From Humitalea sp050632385 (GTDB lineage Bacteria > Pseudomonadota > Alphaproteobacteria > Acetobacterales > Acetobacteraceae): a DNA stretch of 64,000 nucleotides. The stretch covers positions 124,001 through 188,000 of the forward strand of contig NZ_CP192599.1 in assembly GCF_050632385.1 (NCBI RefSeq). The letters run 5' to 3'. Under the pieces are notes generated by a model, which did no database searches, had not been told where the DNA came from, and saw only the letters and a program-made list of their open reading frames with translations. Both the position numbers and the translations under genes were made by a program. Of this stretch, positions 15,970 to 24,045 are shown one piece after another (the stretch's first letter is position 1; every line of letters starts with the position of its first letter).

Positions 15970-16812
15970 ATGACCATTCCCCAAAAACCCGTCCTGCTGA
16001 CGGGCGCTTCCGGCAACCTGGGCCGGGCGCTCGCGCGTGAATTGGCCGCCGCCGGCTGGACCCTGCGCTTGACCGACATCACGCCCTTCCCGGATGCGCT
16101 GCCGCCGCGCGCGCAATTCGTGAAATGCGACCTGAACGAAAGCCTGGCCGTGGTGCGGCAGGCCGAAGGCTGCGGCGCGATCCTGCATTTCGGCGGGGTG
16201 AGCGTGGAGCGGCCGTATGAGGAAGTTTTGGGCCCCAATCTGCGCGGCCTCTACCACATCTACGAAGCCGCCCGGCGCGAAGGCGCCAGGGTGATTTTCG
16301 CCTCGTCGAACCACAGCATCGGCTTCCACGAACGCCCCTCCGGCAACCAGCCGAAAATCGACGTGGACTGCGACTTCCGCCCCGATGGCTACTACGGCCT
16401 GTCCAAGGCCTATGGCGAACTCATGGGCCGCATGTACTGGGACAAGCACGGCGTCGAGAACGTGAACCTGCGCATCGGTTCCTGCTTCCCCAAGCCGATC
16501 GACGCGCGGATGCTGGCCACCTGGTTGTCCTATGCCGACCTGATCCGCCTGTGCCAGGCCGCGGTGACGGCACCGAAGACCGGGCATGCGGTGATCTGGG
16601 CCGCATCGGCCAACCCGCGCACGTTTTGGGGGCAGGACCACCGCGACCGCATCGGCTGGGCACCGCAGGATACCTCGGAGGATTACGCGGCCGAGGTCGG
16701 TGGCATCCTCAGCGGCGATCCGGTGATCGAGCGCTACCAGGGCGGCGCGTATACCGCCATCGAGTATTCCCGCAGCGCCCCGTCCCCGCGCGACGCCTTT
16801 TCGCTGGAATGA
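15970..16812 (+). CDS. udh: Uronate dehydrogenase-like NAD-dependent SDR
   Basis: 280 residues, extended SDR fold. The NAD motif is TGASGNLGRALA. ILHFGGVSVERPYEEVL and FASSNHSIGFHERP are the diagnostic sequences of uronate dehydrogenases, and the catalytic YxxxK is in YYGLSKAYGE. The family oxidises D-galacturonate and D-glucuronate to aldarolactones in the first step of the oxidative uronate pathway. Gene order TRAP-udh-epimerase supports uronate use. It starts 5 bases after dctM and overlaps the epimerase gene by 4 bases. Agrobacterium Udh is 265 residues; this one is slightly longer. Confidence 0.85.
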   Translation: MTIPQKPVLLTGASGNLGRALARELAAAGWTLRLTDITPFPDALPPRAQFVKCDLNESLAVVRQAEGCGAILHFGGVSVERPYEEVLGPNLRGLYHIYEAARREGARVIFASSNHSIGFHERPSGNQPKIDVDCDFRPDGYYGLSKAYGELMGRMYWDKHGVENVNLRIGSCFPKPIDARMLATWLSYADLIRLCQAAVTAPKTGHAVIWAASANPRTFWGQDHRDRIGWAPQDTSEDYAAEVGGILSGDPVIERYQGGAYTAIEYSRSAPSPRDAFSLE

Positions 16813-17633
16813 GCCTCTACCTGACGGCGGGCGGCTGGGCCGCGCGGCTGCTGCCCGAACAGGGCGCGGCCATGGCCCGGCTGACCTGCGATGGGCGCGA
16901 TGTGCTGGCGCCGGTGCCGGATGGCGCCGACCCCAATACCGCGATGGCCGGTGCCTTCTGGATGGCGCCCTGGACCAACCGGCTGGATGGCGGGCGGGTT
17001 GGCGCGCTTGGCACGGCGCCGGTGAATCGCCCGGCGGATGGAACGGCGATCCACGGGTTTCTACGCGACCAGCCATGGCGCGTGGTGTCGACGACGGCGC
17101 AGACGGCACGGCTGACGGTGGAATCGATGACGGCGCCCCTGCCGTGCCGGGCCGTGCTCGATGTGGCACTCGACCACGAGGGGCTGTCGTTGATGCTAGC
17201 CCTGACAAACCTCGGCGCCACGGCGCTGCCGTTTGGGATCGGCTGGCATCCGTGGTTCGTGCGTACGCCGTCCACGCACCTGGCCTTCACCGCCACGCAT
17301 CGGTTTGTTCGCGACAGCCGTAACCTGCCGGACGCCGTCGAACCCACCGCCGGCATCGATGGTGGCGAGGCCGCTTTGCTCGGCCACGACACGCATTGGT
17401 CCGGCTGGGATGGGCGGGCGCGGATCGACGGGTTTGTGCTGGGCGCGACCGGTGCCTGGGCTGGCAACATGCAACTCTACGCCCCACCGCATCTGCCGGT
17501 GCTGTGCGTGGAGCCGGTCAGCCATGTGCCCGATGTGCTGAACCGGCCGCGCTTCGCGCCCTATGGCGCGATGGACGTGCTGGCGCCCGGCGACAGCATG
17601 GCTGGCCGGATCACCCTGCTGCGGGCGATGTAG
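16809..17633 (+). CDS. Aldose 1-epimerase (galactose mutarotase-like)
   Basis: 274 residues from ATG 16809, overlapping the uronate dehydrogenase stop. Family motifs visible are FWMAPWTNRLDGGRV, the catalytic His in AIHGFLRDQPWRV, FGIGWHPWFVR with the second His, and a C-terminal VLCVEPVSHVPDVLN containing the catalytic Glu. It would interconvert sugar or uronate anomers so that dehydrogenase receives the right one. Last gene of the uronate operon; its TAG lies in a small palindrome TAGCCGGCTA shared with the convergent gene's stop. Confidence 0.85.
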   Translation: MSLYLTAGGWAARLLPEQGAAMARLTCDGRDVLAPVPDGADPNTAMAGAFWMAPWTNRLDGGRVGALGTAPVNRPADGTAIHGFLRDQPWRVVSTTAQTARLTVESMTAPLPCRAVLDVALDHEGLSLMLALTNLGATALPFGIGWHPWFVRTPSTHLAFTATHRFVRDSRNLPDAVEPTAGIDGGEAALLGHDTHWSGWDGRARIDGFVLGATGAWAGNMQLYAPPHLPVLCVEPVSHVPDVLNRPRFAPYGAMDVLAPGDSMAGRITLLRAM

Positions 17634-17637
17634 CCGG

Positions 17638-18618
17638 CTACTCCGCCGCGGCGGACAAGGGCGCCAGCCCGCAGCGCAGGAACGCCTCCCGCGTCGCCGC
17701 CTTTTCAGCCTCGGTCAGTTCCAGCATCGGCGGCCGCACCGCGCCGCCGACCTGGCCCAGCAGGGATTGCCAGTATTTCTGGTGACTCTGCGGCTTGCCG
17801 CCGGGGCGAGTGGATTTCAGCGCCTGGCGCACCGGCTGCAGGCTGGCCGACACCCGCCGCGCCTCCTCCGCCCGACCTGCAAAAGCGAGGTCGGTATAGT
17901 CCCGCATCCGCCGGTCCGCCGCCGTCTGCAACAGATAGGGCGGTGAGGAGCAAAGATAGACTTGCCAATCAAGGTCCAGAATGTTGTCCAGCCATTCTTC
18001 CTCGCTGGCGGTCGACACGATCAGCGTGTCACCGGCCAGGCGGGTCAGTTCCGCATACATCGCGCGTTCGACCGAATACTTGATCGCCACGACATTCGGC
18101 AGCGTCGCCAACCGTGCGCAGAGTTGCGGCGACATCAGGTATCCGCTGTCGGGGTGGCTCCACAGCGCGATGCCGATGTTCACGGCTTCGGACACGCGGC
18201 GGTAGTATTCCCAAAGGATCTCGTCCCGGTCATGGACGAAATGCAGCACCGGCGCATGCACGACGATGTAGTCGGCACCCGCCGCTTCGGCATGGCGTGC
18301 CAGTTCCAGCACCGTGTCCAGGTTCTGGTCGCTGACAGACATGATGGTGCGGGTGCCGCAGGCGCGGGCGACCTCCACCGCGATTTCGCAGGCGCGTTTG
18401 CGTTCGGCGATGCTCATGGCGAAGAACTCGCCCTGCTTGCCGGCGACGAAGACGCCATCGATCCCCAGGTCGGCGAACCAATGCCGCAGGTTGGCGCGGA
18501 ACCCGTCCTCATCGAAGGCCAGCGTGCCAGGGACGAAGGGCGTCAGCGCCGCGCACCAGATCCCGCGCAAGTGAGTGCGCGCGTGTTGCTTTGCTTCGGT
18601 GCGTGCGTAGCCAGCCAT
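17638..18618 (-). CDS. DapA/NanA-superfamily aldolase-like protein lacking the usual Tyr
   Basis: 326 residues from ATG 18618. TIM barrel of the dihydrodipicolinate synthase superfamily: GIWCAALTPFVPGTLAFDED at the start, VAGKQGEFFAMS for the GxxGE loop, and the Schiff-base Lys in NVVAIKYSVERAM. The usual catalytic Tyr of the YxxP motif is replaced: the sequence is GIALWSHPDSGY. It therefore is not a true DapA and may be a lyase or dehydratase for a 2-keto acid, or use another residue. It sits 10 bases from a TctC binding-protein gene on the same strand, suggesting uptake and cleavage of a carboxylic acid. Confidence 0.8.
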   Translation of the reverse strand: MAGYARTEAKQHARTHLRGIWCAALTPFVPGTLAFDEDGFRANLRHWFADLGIDGVFVAGKQGEFFAMSIAERKRACEIAVEVARACGTRTIMSVSDQNLDTVLELARHAEAAGADYIVVHAPVLHFVHDRDEILWEYYRRVSEAVNIGIALWSHPDSGYLMSPQLCARLATLPNVVAIKYSVERAMYAELTRLAGDTLIVSTASEEEWLDNILDLDWQVYLCSSPPYLLQTAADRRMRDYTDLAFAGRAEEARRVSASLQPVRQALKSTRPGGKPQSHQKYWQSLLGQVGGAVRPPMLELTEAEKAATREAFLRCGLAPLSAAAE

Positions 18619-18628
18619 TGGGGGCCTC

Positions 18629-19606
18629 TCAGCCTGGGGTGATGCCGCGGGCACGGATGATCTCGGCCCAGACCGTCATTTCGTTGCGAATGAACGCAGC
18701 GTAGTCGCTGCGCGACATCGGCGCCACCGTCACCCCATCGCGCGCGAAGCGTTCGGCGATGTCGGGGCGGGCCAGCACCGCGACCGTGGCCGTGTGCAGA
18801 CGGTCCAGAATGGGCTCCGGCGTGCCGGCGCGGGCGAACAGGCCAAACCAGTTCTCCGCAGCAAAACCCGGCAGGCCGGCGGCTTCGGCCAGGGTCGGCA
18901 CGTCGGGCAGCGCGTCGCTCCGGGTCGCGCCGGTAAAGGCCAGCGCGCGCAGCCGCCCCTCCCGCACCAGCGGCAGCGCGGTCGAGGGGTTTTCGAACAT
19001 CGCCTCCACGGTGCCGGAGATCAGGTCCGGGATCGCCGGCCCGCTGCCGCGATAGGGCACATGCGTCAGCGTGACGTTAGCCCGCGCCGCCAGGAGTTCG
19101 AGCGCCATGTGGCTCATGGAGGCATTGCCGGCGCTGGCCACGTTCACCCCGTTGCGTGCCCGCGCCGTGGCCAGGAACCCGGCCACATCGCGTGATGGCG
19201 AATTGGCCGGCACCAGCAGGAACAGCCCGCCGCGCACCAGCAAGGTCACCGGCGCGAAATCGGCCACGGGGTCATAGGGCAAGCGGGGGAACAGCCCCGG
19301 GTTGATCGCGAAGGGGGCACCCGCCACCAGCAAACTCTGCCCATCGGGCGCGGATTTGGCGACCAGATCCGTGCCGATCTGCGTCGCGGCACCCGGGCGG
19401 TTTTCCACGACGAAGGGCCGCGTCGTGCCCAGGGCTCGGGGCAGTTCCTGCGCCAGCAGCCTGGCGGCCAAATCGGCCGTGCCGCCGGGCGCCACGCCGA
19501 CCACGATCGAGACCTGGCGCGTCGGCCAAGCCTCCTGCGCCTGGGCGGCAAGGGGCATCAGGGCCAGGGCGCCAAGCGCCCGGCGCGGCAGGTTCTGTGT
19601 CGTCAT
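18629..19606 (-). CDS. Tripartite tricarboxylate transporter (TctC/Bug) binding protein
   Basis: 325 residues from ATG 19606 (MTTQNLPRRALGALALM). A longer reading frame extends upstream but runs antisense to the neighbouring oxidase gene. The signal peptide is cleaved near AQAQ-E. Bug-family motifs are WPTRQVSIVVGVAPGGTADL, RPFVVENRPGAATQIGTD, ASAGNASMSHMALELL and VTLTHVPYRGSGPAIPDL. It binds a carboxylate in the periplasm. No tctA or tctB lies nearby, which is usual for the many orphan Bug proteins in this lineage. It is followed by the DapA-like gene in the same direction. Confidence 0.9.
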   Translation of the reverse strand: MTTQNLPRRALGALALMPLAAQAQEAWPTRQVSIVVGVAPGGTADLAARLLAQELPRALGTTRPFVVENRPGAATQIGTDLVAKSAPDGQSLLVAGAPFAINPGLFPRLPYDPVADFAPVTLLVRGGLFLLVPANSPSRDVAGFLATARARNGVNVASAGNASMSHMALELLAARANVTLTHVPYRGSGPAIPDLISGTVEAMFENPSTALPLVREGRLRALAFTGATRSDALPDVPTLAEAAGLPGFAAENWFGLFARAGTPEPILDRLHTATVAVLARPDIAERFARDGVTVAPMSRSDYAAFIRNEMTVWAEIIRARGITPG

Positions 19607-19690
19607 GGCAAAAGCCTCGGCCGGCGATACGATTCCTGTCAACGACGCCCCCCGGTTCACAACCCGCCCGGGGCGGGCGATCATGCGGCC

Positions 19691-20815
19691 ATGAAAACAG
19701 TTCTGATCCTCGGCGGCGGCATCATGGGCCTTTCGGCGGCCTGGGGTTTTTGCCGCGCGGGATGGTCCGTCCGGGTGATCGACCAGGACCCGATCCCCAA
19801 TCCACGCGGTGCCTCGGTGGACCATCATCGGCTGATCCGCCACGCCTATGGCACCGACGCCGGCTACATGCGGATGGTCGATGATGCCTACCTGGCCTGG
19901 GACCTGCTGTGGGCCGACCTCGGCCAAGTGCTGCATGTGCCGACCGGGGTGCTGGTGCTGTCTGCCGATGGCGGCGCCCGCTATGCCGAGGGCCGCAAGA
20001 CCCTGCTGGATGACGGTCGCCCGGTGCGTGACCTGACGCCCGCCGAAACCTTGGCCCTCTGCCCCGCGCTGGCCCCCGAACACCTGTTCGCCGCCTATGC
20101 CTTGGCCCCGGGCGGAGTCCTGCTGGCCGACCGGATCGTGGCGGCGCTGGCCGCGCATCTGGCCGCACGCGGCGTGGTGTTCGAGCGGGCCCGCGTAACC
20201 GAGGTCGATGCCGCCCGCGCGACCCTGCGCCGCTCCGACGGCAGCACCCGCACCGCCGACCGCCTGATCGTCGCCGCGGGGCCCTGGGCGCCGCGCCTGC
20301 TGTCCGGCATCGCCGCCCGCGTCACCGCGTCCCGCCAGGTGCTGGCCTATCTCGAACCCCCGCCGGGGCTCTGGGACACATCGCCCATGCTGCTCGACCT
20401 GCCGTCCTTCGACGAGGCGGACAAAGGCGGCTTCTACGCCGTCCCTCCCGTCGCCGGCACGCCGCTGAAGGTCGGCGACCATCGCTTCTCCCTCGCCGGC
20501 GATGCCGAGGACGACCGCGCCGCCACCCCCGCCGAAATCGAGGAGGTCCTGGCCTTCGTCCGCCCCCGCCTGCGCGACTTCGGCGCTTACCGGGTCTTGG
20601 GCGGCCAGGCGTGCTACTACGACGTGGAACCAAGGGAGCGTTTCGTGGTGGAACCGCTGGGCCCCGACACCTGGGTGATGTCCGGCTTCTCCGGCCATGG
20701 CTTCAAGTTCGGCGCGCTCCTGGGCCTCGCCCTGGCTGGCGGTGACCCGGACCTGCCCGCTTGGGCTGCCGGCCAGGCGCCGCCCTCGCCGGCATTGCGA
20801 AGGAATTGGGCATGA
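19691..20815 (+). CDS. Monomeric sarcosine oxidase / N-methyl amino acid oxidase-like flavoprotein
   Basis: 374 residues. The N-terminal FAD motif is LILGGGIMGLSAAWGF. The DHHRLIRHAYGTDAGY block and C-terminal SGFSGHGFKFGALLGLAL match the MSOX/SolA family. A Cys in GGQACYYDVEPRERFVVEP aligns in context with the covalent-flavin Cys of sarcosine oxidase. The enzyme would oxidise an N-methyl amino acid to a free amine, formaldehyde and peroxide. It overlaps the acyl-CoA dehydrogenase gene by 4 bases, so the two are co-expressed, although no shared pathway is obvious. Confidence 0.8.
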   Translation: MKTVLILGGGIMGLSAAWGFCRAGWSVRVIDQDPIPNPRGASVDHHRLIRHAYGTDAGYMRMVDDAYLAWDLLWADLGQVLHVPTGVLVLSADGGARYAEGRKTLLDDGRPVRDLTPAETLALCPALAPEHLFAAYALAPGGVLLADRIVAALAAHLAARGVVFERARVTEVDAARATLRRSDGSTRTADRLIVAAGPWAPRLLSGIAARVTASRQVLAYLEPPPGLWDTSPMLLDLPSFDEADKGGFYAVPPVAGTPLKVGDHRFSLAGDAEDDRAATPAEIEEVLAFVRPRLRDFGAYRVLGGQACYYDVEPRERFVVEPLGPDTWVMSGFSGHGFKFGALLGLALAGGDPDLPAWAAGQAPPSPALRRNWA

Positions 20816-22392
20816 CCAGCGCCGCCGACGACCTGATCCTGGGGCTGACGCGGATCGTCGACCTGCCCGGCCTGACCGCCGCCGCGGGCGCGCCGCTGGA
20901 GGCCGCGGACATCGAGGCCGTGATCCGCGAAGCCGAACGCTTCGCCGCCGAGGCCATCGCCCCCGGCTGGCAGGAGGCCGACCGCCACGGCACGCGGCTG
21001 GAAAACGGCGTGGTCCGCGTGCCACCGCATTACGGCCCGCTCTACGGGCAATGGATCGAAAGCGGCTGGCAATCCCTCGCGGCCCCGGTCGCCCATGGCG
21101 GGCAGGGGTTGCCGCATGCGCTGTGGTCGGCGGTGCAGGAATTGTGCAGCGCCGCCGACATGGCCTTCACCCTCGGCCCGATGCTGACGGCCGGTGCCGT
21201 CGAACTGCTGGCCCACCACGCGACGCCGGACCAGGCGGCGCGCTGGCTGCCGGAATTGGCCGCCGGCCGCTGGACCGGGACCATGTGCCTGACCGAACCC
21301 CAGGCCGGCAGCGACCTGTCCACGGTCCGCACGCGTGCCGAACCCGATGGCAATGGCGGCTATCGGCTGTTCGGCCAGAAGGTGTTCATCACCTGGGGCG
21401 ACCACGACCTGGCCGAAAACATCCTGCACCTGGTGCTGGCCCGCCTTCCGGGCGCGCCGGAGGGCTCGCGCGGCATCAGCCTTTTCGCCGCGCCAAAGAC
21501 CATGCCGGACGGGAGCCGCAACGGCGTCGCCTGTGGCGGCGTCGAACACAAGATGGGCATCCACGCCAGCCCGACCTGCATCATGCTGTTCGACGGCGCC
21601 GAGGCCGAGTTGATCGGCGAAGCCAACCGCGGCCTGCCTGCCATGTTCGCCATGATGAACGCCGCCCGCCTGGGCGTGGCCGTCCAGGGCGTGGGGCAGG
21701 GCGCCCGTGCGCTGGCCCTGGCCGAAGCCTATGCGGCCGGGCGCGAACAGGGCGGCCGCGTCATCGCGACCTTCCCCGATGTCGCCCGCATGCTGGCCGA
21801 AATGCGCAGCGTGACCCTGGCTGGGCGGCTGCTGGCGCTGGAGGCCGCCGCCTGCCTCGACCGCGCGGCTCTATTGGGCGATGCGGACGCCGACGCCCGC
21901 CTCGCCCTGCTGACCCCCATCGTCAAATCCTGGTGCACCGATCGCGGCGTGGCGAATGCCAGCCTGGGCGTGCAGGTGCATGGCGGGATGGGCTTTTGCG
22001 AGGATGCTGGCGCCGCCCAGGTGCTGCGGGATTCCCGGATCGCGCCGATCTACGAAGGCACCAACGGCATCCAGGCGCTGGATCTGGTGGGCCGCAAACT
22101 GCCGCGCGACGGCGGCGCCCTGCTGCGGGTCCTGCTGGCCGAAGCCGTTGCCGCCGCGCCCGCCATCGGCCCCGCCGCCGCGGCAGTGGAACAGGCCATC
22201 CCCCATATGCTCGGGACCGGCGGGCCAGGGGGGGCAGCGCCCTTCCTCGATGCCTGTGGCTGGGTGCTCGGCGCCGGCATGGTCGCGCGGGCCGCCGCGG
22301 CCGATCCCGCCCATGCATCGACCAGCGATTTCTACATCCGGCGCCTGCTGCCCCGCGCCCTGGCCGGCGCCGAGGATGCCCGTGCCGCATGA
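20812..22392 (+). CDS. Acyl-CoA dehydrogenase
   Basis: 526 residues from ATG 20812. Sequence features are the FAD/substrate loop GTMCLTEPQAGSDLSTVRTR, FGQKVFITWGDHDLAEN, a RLGVAVQGVGQGARAL helix, and the C-terminal VQVHGGMGFCEDAGAAQVLR with IYEGTNGIQALDLVGRKL. The last motif, with EGTN, places it near the DmdC-type (methylmercaptopropionyl-CoA dehydrogenase-like) branch. That branch usually has about 590 residues, so this member is shorter. The catalytic base is probably the Glu of IYEGTNG. It starts inside the oxidase stop codon; the carotenoid operon begins 72 bases downstream and may be partly read from here. Confidence 0.88.
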   Translation: MTSAADDLILGLTRIVDLPGLTAAAGAPLEAADIEAVIREAERFAAEAIAPGWQEADRHGTRLENGVVRVPPHYGPLYGQWIESGWQSLAAPVAHGGQGLPHALWSAVQELCSAADMAFTLGPMLTAGAVELLAHHATPDQAARWLPELAAGRWTGTMCLTEPQAGSDLSTVRTRAEPDGNGGYRLFGQKVFITWGDHDLAENILHLVLARLPGAPEGSRGISLFAAPKTMPDGSRNGVACGGVEHKMGIHASPTCIMLFDGAEAELIGEANRGLPAMFAMMNAARLGVAVQGVGQGARALALAEAYAAGREQGGRVIATFPDVARMLAEMRSVTLAGRLLALEAAACLDRAALLGDADADARLALLTPIVKSWCTDRGVANASLGVQVHGGMGFCEDAGAAQVLRDSRIAPIYEGTNGIQALDLVGRKLPRDGGALLRVLLAEAVAAAPAIGPAAAAVEQAIPHMLGTGGPGGAAPFLDACGWVLGAGMVARAAAADPAHASTSDFYIRRLLPRALAGAEDARAA

Positions 22393-22464
22393 CCGCACGA
22401 TCCCGCCCTTGCGCCTTGCGCCCGAGGGCGCAACTAGGAGCGTGATGACCCTTCGATACAGCCG

Positions 22465-24030
22465 ATGAACGCCCCCCTCTCCGCACCCGCGCTGCAAGGC
22501 CCGCGCAGCCACGTGGCCGTGATCGGCGCCGGGCCGGGGGGGCTTGCCGCCGCCATGTTGCTGGCCGCGCGTGGCGTTAAGGTGACCCTGTTCGAAAAGG
22601 ACAGCGTGCCCGGCGGCCGCACCCGCACCTTGACGACGCCCGAGGGCTACCGCTTCGACCTTGGGCCGACCTTTTTCCTCTATCCGCGCATCCTTGCCGA
22701 AGTCTTCGCCGCCTGCGGCCGGCGGTTGGAGGATGAGGTCGAACTGATCCGCCTCGACCCGCTGTATCGCCTGGTGTTCGAAGGGGACGGCACCGTGCTC
22801 GACGCGACCCCCGACGTCGCGCGGATGCAGGCCGAGATCGCCAAGCTGTCGCCGGCCGACGCCGCGGGCTTCCCGAGCTTCATGTCCGCCAACCGCGCCA
22901 AGCTCGGCGCCTTCCGCCCGTTGCTGGAGCGTTCGTTCAACAGCCATGCCGAATGGCTGCAGAAGGACATGCTCAAGGCGCTGCATCTGATGAAGCCGCA
23001 TTTGACGGTGGATTCCGATCTGAACCGGTATTTCTCCGACGCTCGGGTGCGGCTGGCCTTCTCATTCCAGACCAAATACCTGGGCATGAGCCCGTTCCGT
23101 TGCCCGAGCCTGTTCACCATCCTGTCGTTCCTGGAATACGAGCACGGCGTGTTCCACCCGGTTGGCGGCTGCGGCGCGGTGTCATCCGCCATGGCCCGGG
23201 TCGCGACCGACATGGGCGTCGATATCCGCTACGACACGCCGGTGGACCGGATCACCACCGCCGGCCGCCGCGCCACGGGTGTCGAGGTCAACGGCCGCGC
23301 GATCGCGATGGATGCTGTCGTCGTCAACGCGGATTTCGCGCATGCCGTGCCGAAACTCCTGCCGAACAGCCTGCGCAAAGGCTGGAACGACAAGCGCATC
23401 GCCGATGCGCGCTATTCCTGTTCGACCTTCATGCTCTACCTGGGCATCGAGGGATCGCTGGACCTGGCGCATCACACGGTCCTGTTGTCCGAGGATTACA
23501 AGGGCAATATCGCGCAGGTCGAGGGTGGCATCATCCCGCCGGTGCCGTCGCTGTATCTGCAGAACGCCTGCGCGACCGATGCCTCGATGGCGCCGCCCGG
23601 GCATTCCACGCTGTACCTGCTGGTGCCGGTGCCGAATTTGCGGAACCACGCCGATTGGGCGGCGGAAACCGCGCGCTATCGCGAATTGGCGCTCGATCGT
23701 CTCGCCGCGCTGGGTCTTGGCGATCTGCGGCCGCGCATCCGCTACGAGAAGATCGTGACGCCGCAGGATTGGCAGGATGAATTCGCCGTCGGCTACGGCG
23801 CGACTTTCAACCTGACGCATGATCTGGGGCAGATGCTGTCCTTCCGCCCGCGCAACCGCTTCGCGGAAGTGCCGGGCGTGTATCTCGTCGGTGGCGGCAC
23901 ACATCCCGGCAGTGGGCTGCCAGTGATTTACGAAGGGGCGCGGATCACCGCGAACCTCCTGATGGAAGACCTCGGCGTGGCCGACGCGCCGCTGACGGCG
24001 GCGCCGCCACGTTCCTTGGCCGCGGACTAG
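22465..24030 (+). CDS. crtN: Dehydrosqualene/squalene desaturase-like (CrtN-type) carotenoid enzyme
   Basis: 521 residues. The N-terminal FAD motif is VAVIGAGPGGLAAAMLLAAR. The CrtI/CrtN-family sequence YRFDLGPTFFLYPRILAEVF follows near residue 60-80. FQTKYLGMSPFRCPSLFTIL is characteristic of CrtN-type enzymes, and the C-terminal FAD end is VYLVGGGTHPGSGLPVIYEG. With squalene-forming genes downstream in the same operon, the likely job is stepwise desaturation of a C30 backbone toward diapolycopene at the membrane. Which of the two adjacent flavoenzymes desaturates and which oxidises is inferred; I favour this one as desaturase. It has no good Shine-Dalgarno sequence. Confidence 0.82.
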   Translation: MNAPLSAPALQGPRSHVAVIGAGPGGLAAAMLLAARGVKVTLFEKDSVPGGRTRTLTTPEGYRFDLGPTFFLYPRILAEVFAACGRRLEDEVELIRLDPLYRLVFEGDGTVLDATPDVARMQAEIAKLSPADAAGFPSFMSANRAKLGAFRPLLERSFNSHAEWLQKDMLKALHLMKPHLTVDSDLNRYFSDARVRLAFSFQTKYLGMSPFRCPSLFTILSFLEYEHGVFHPVGGCGAVSSAMARVATDMGVDIRYDTPVDRITTAGRRATGVEVNGRAIAMDAVVVNADFAHAVPKLLPNSLRKGWNDKRIADARYSCSTFMLYLGIEGSLDLAHHTVLLSEDYKGNIAQVEGGIIPPVPSLYLQNACATDASMAPPGHSTLYLLVPVPNLRNHADWAAETARYRELALDRLAALGLGDLRPRIRYEKIVTPQDWQDEFAVGYGATFNLTHDLGQMLSFRPRNRFAEVPGVYLVGGGTHPGSGLPVIYEGARITANLLMEDLGVADAPLTAAPPRSLAAD

Positions 24031-24045
24031 AGAGGGAACGCTACG

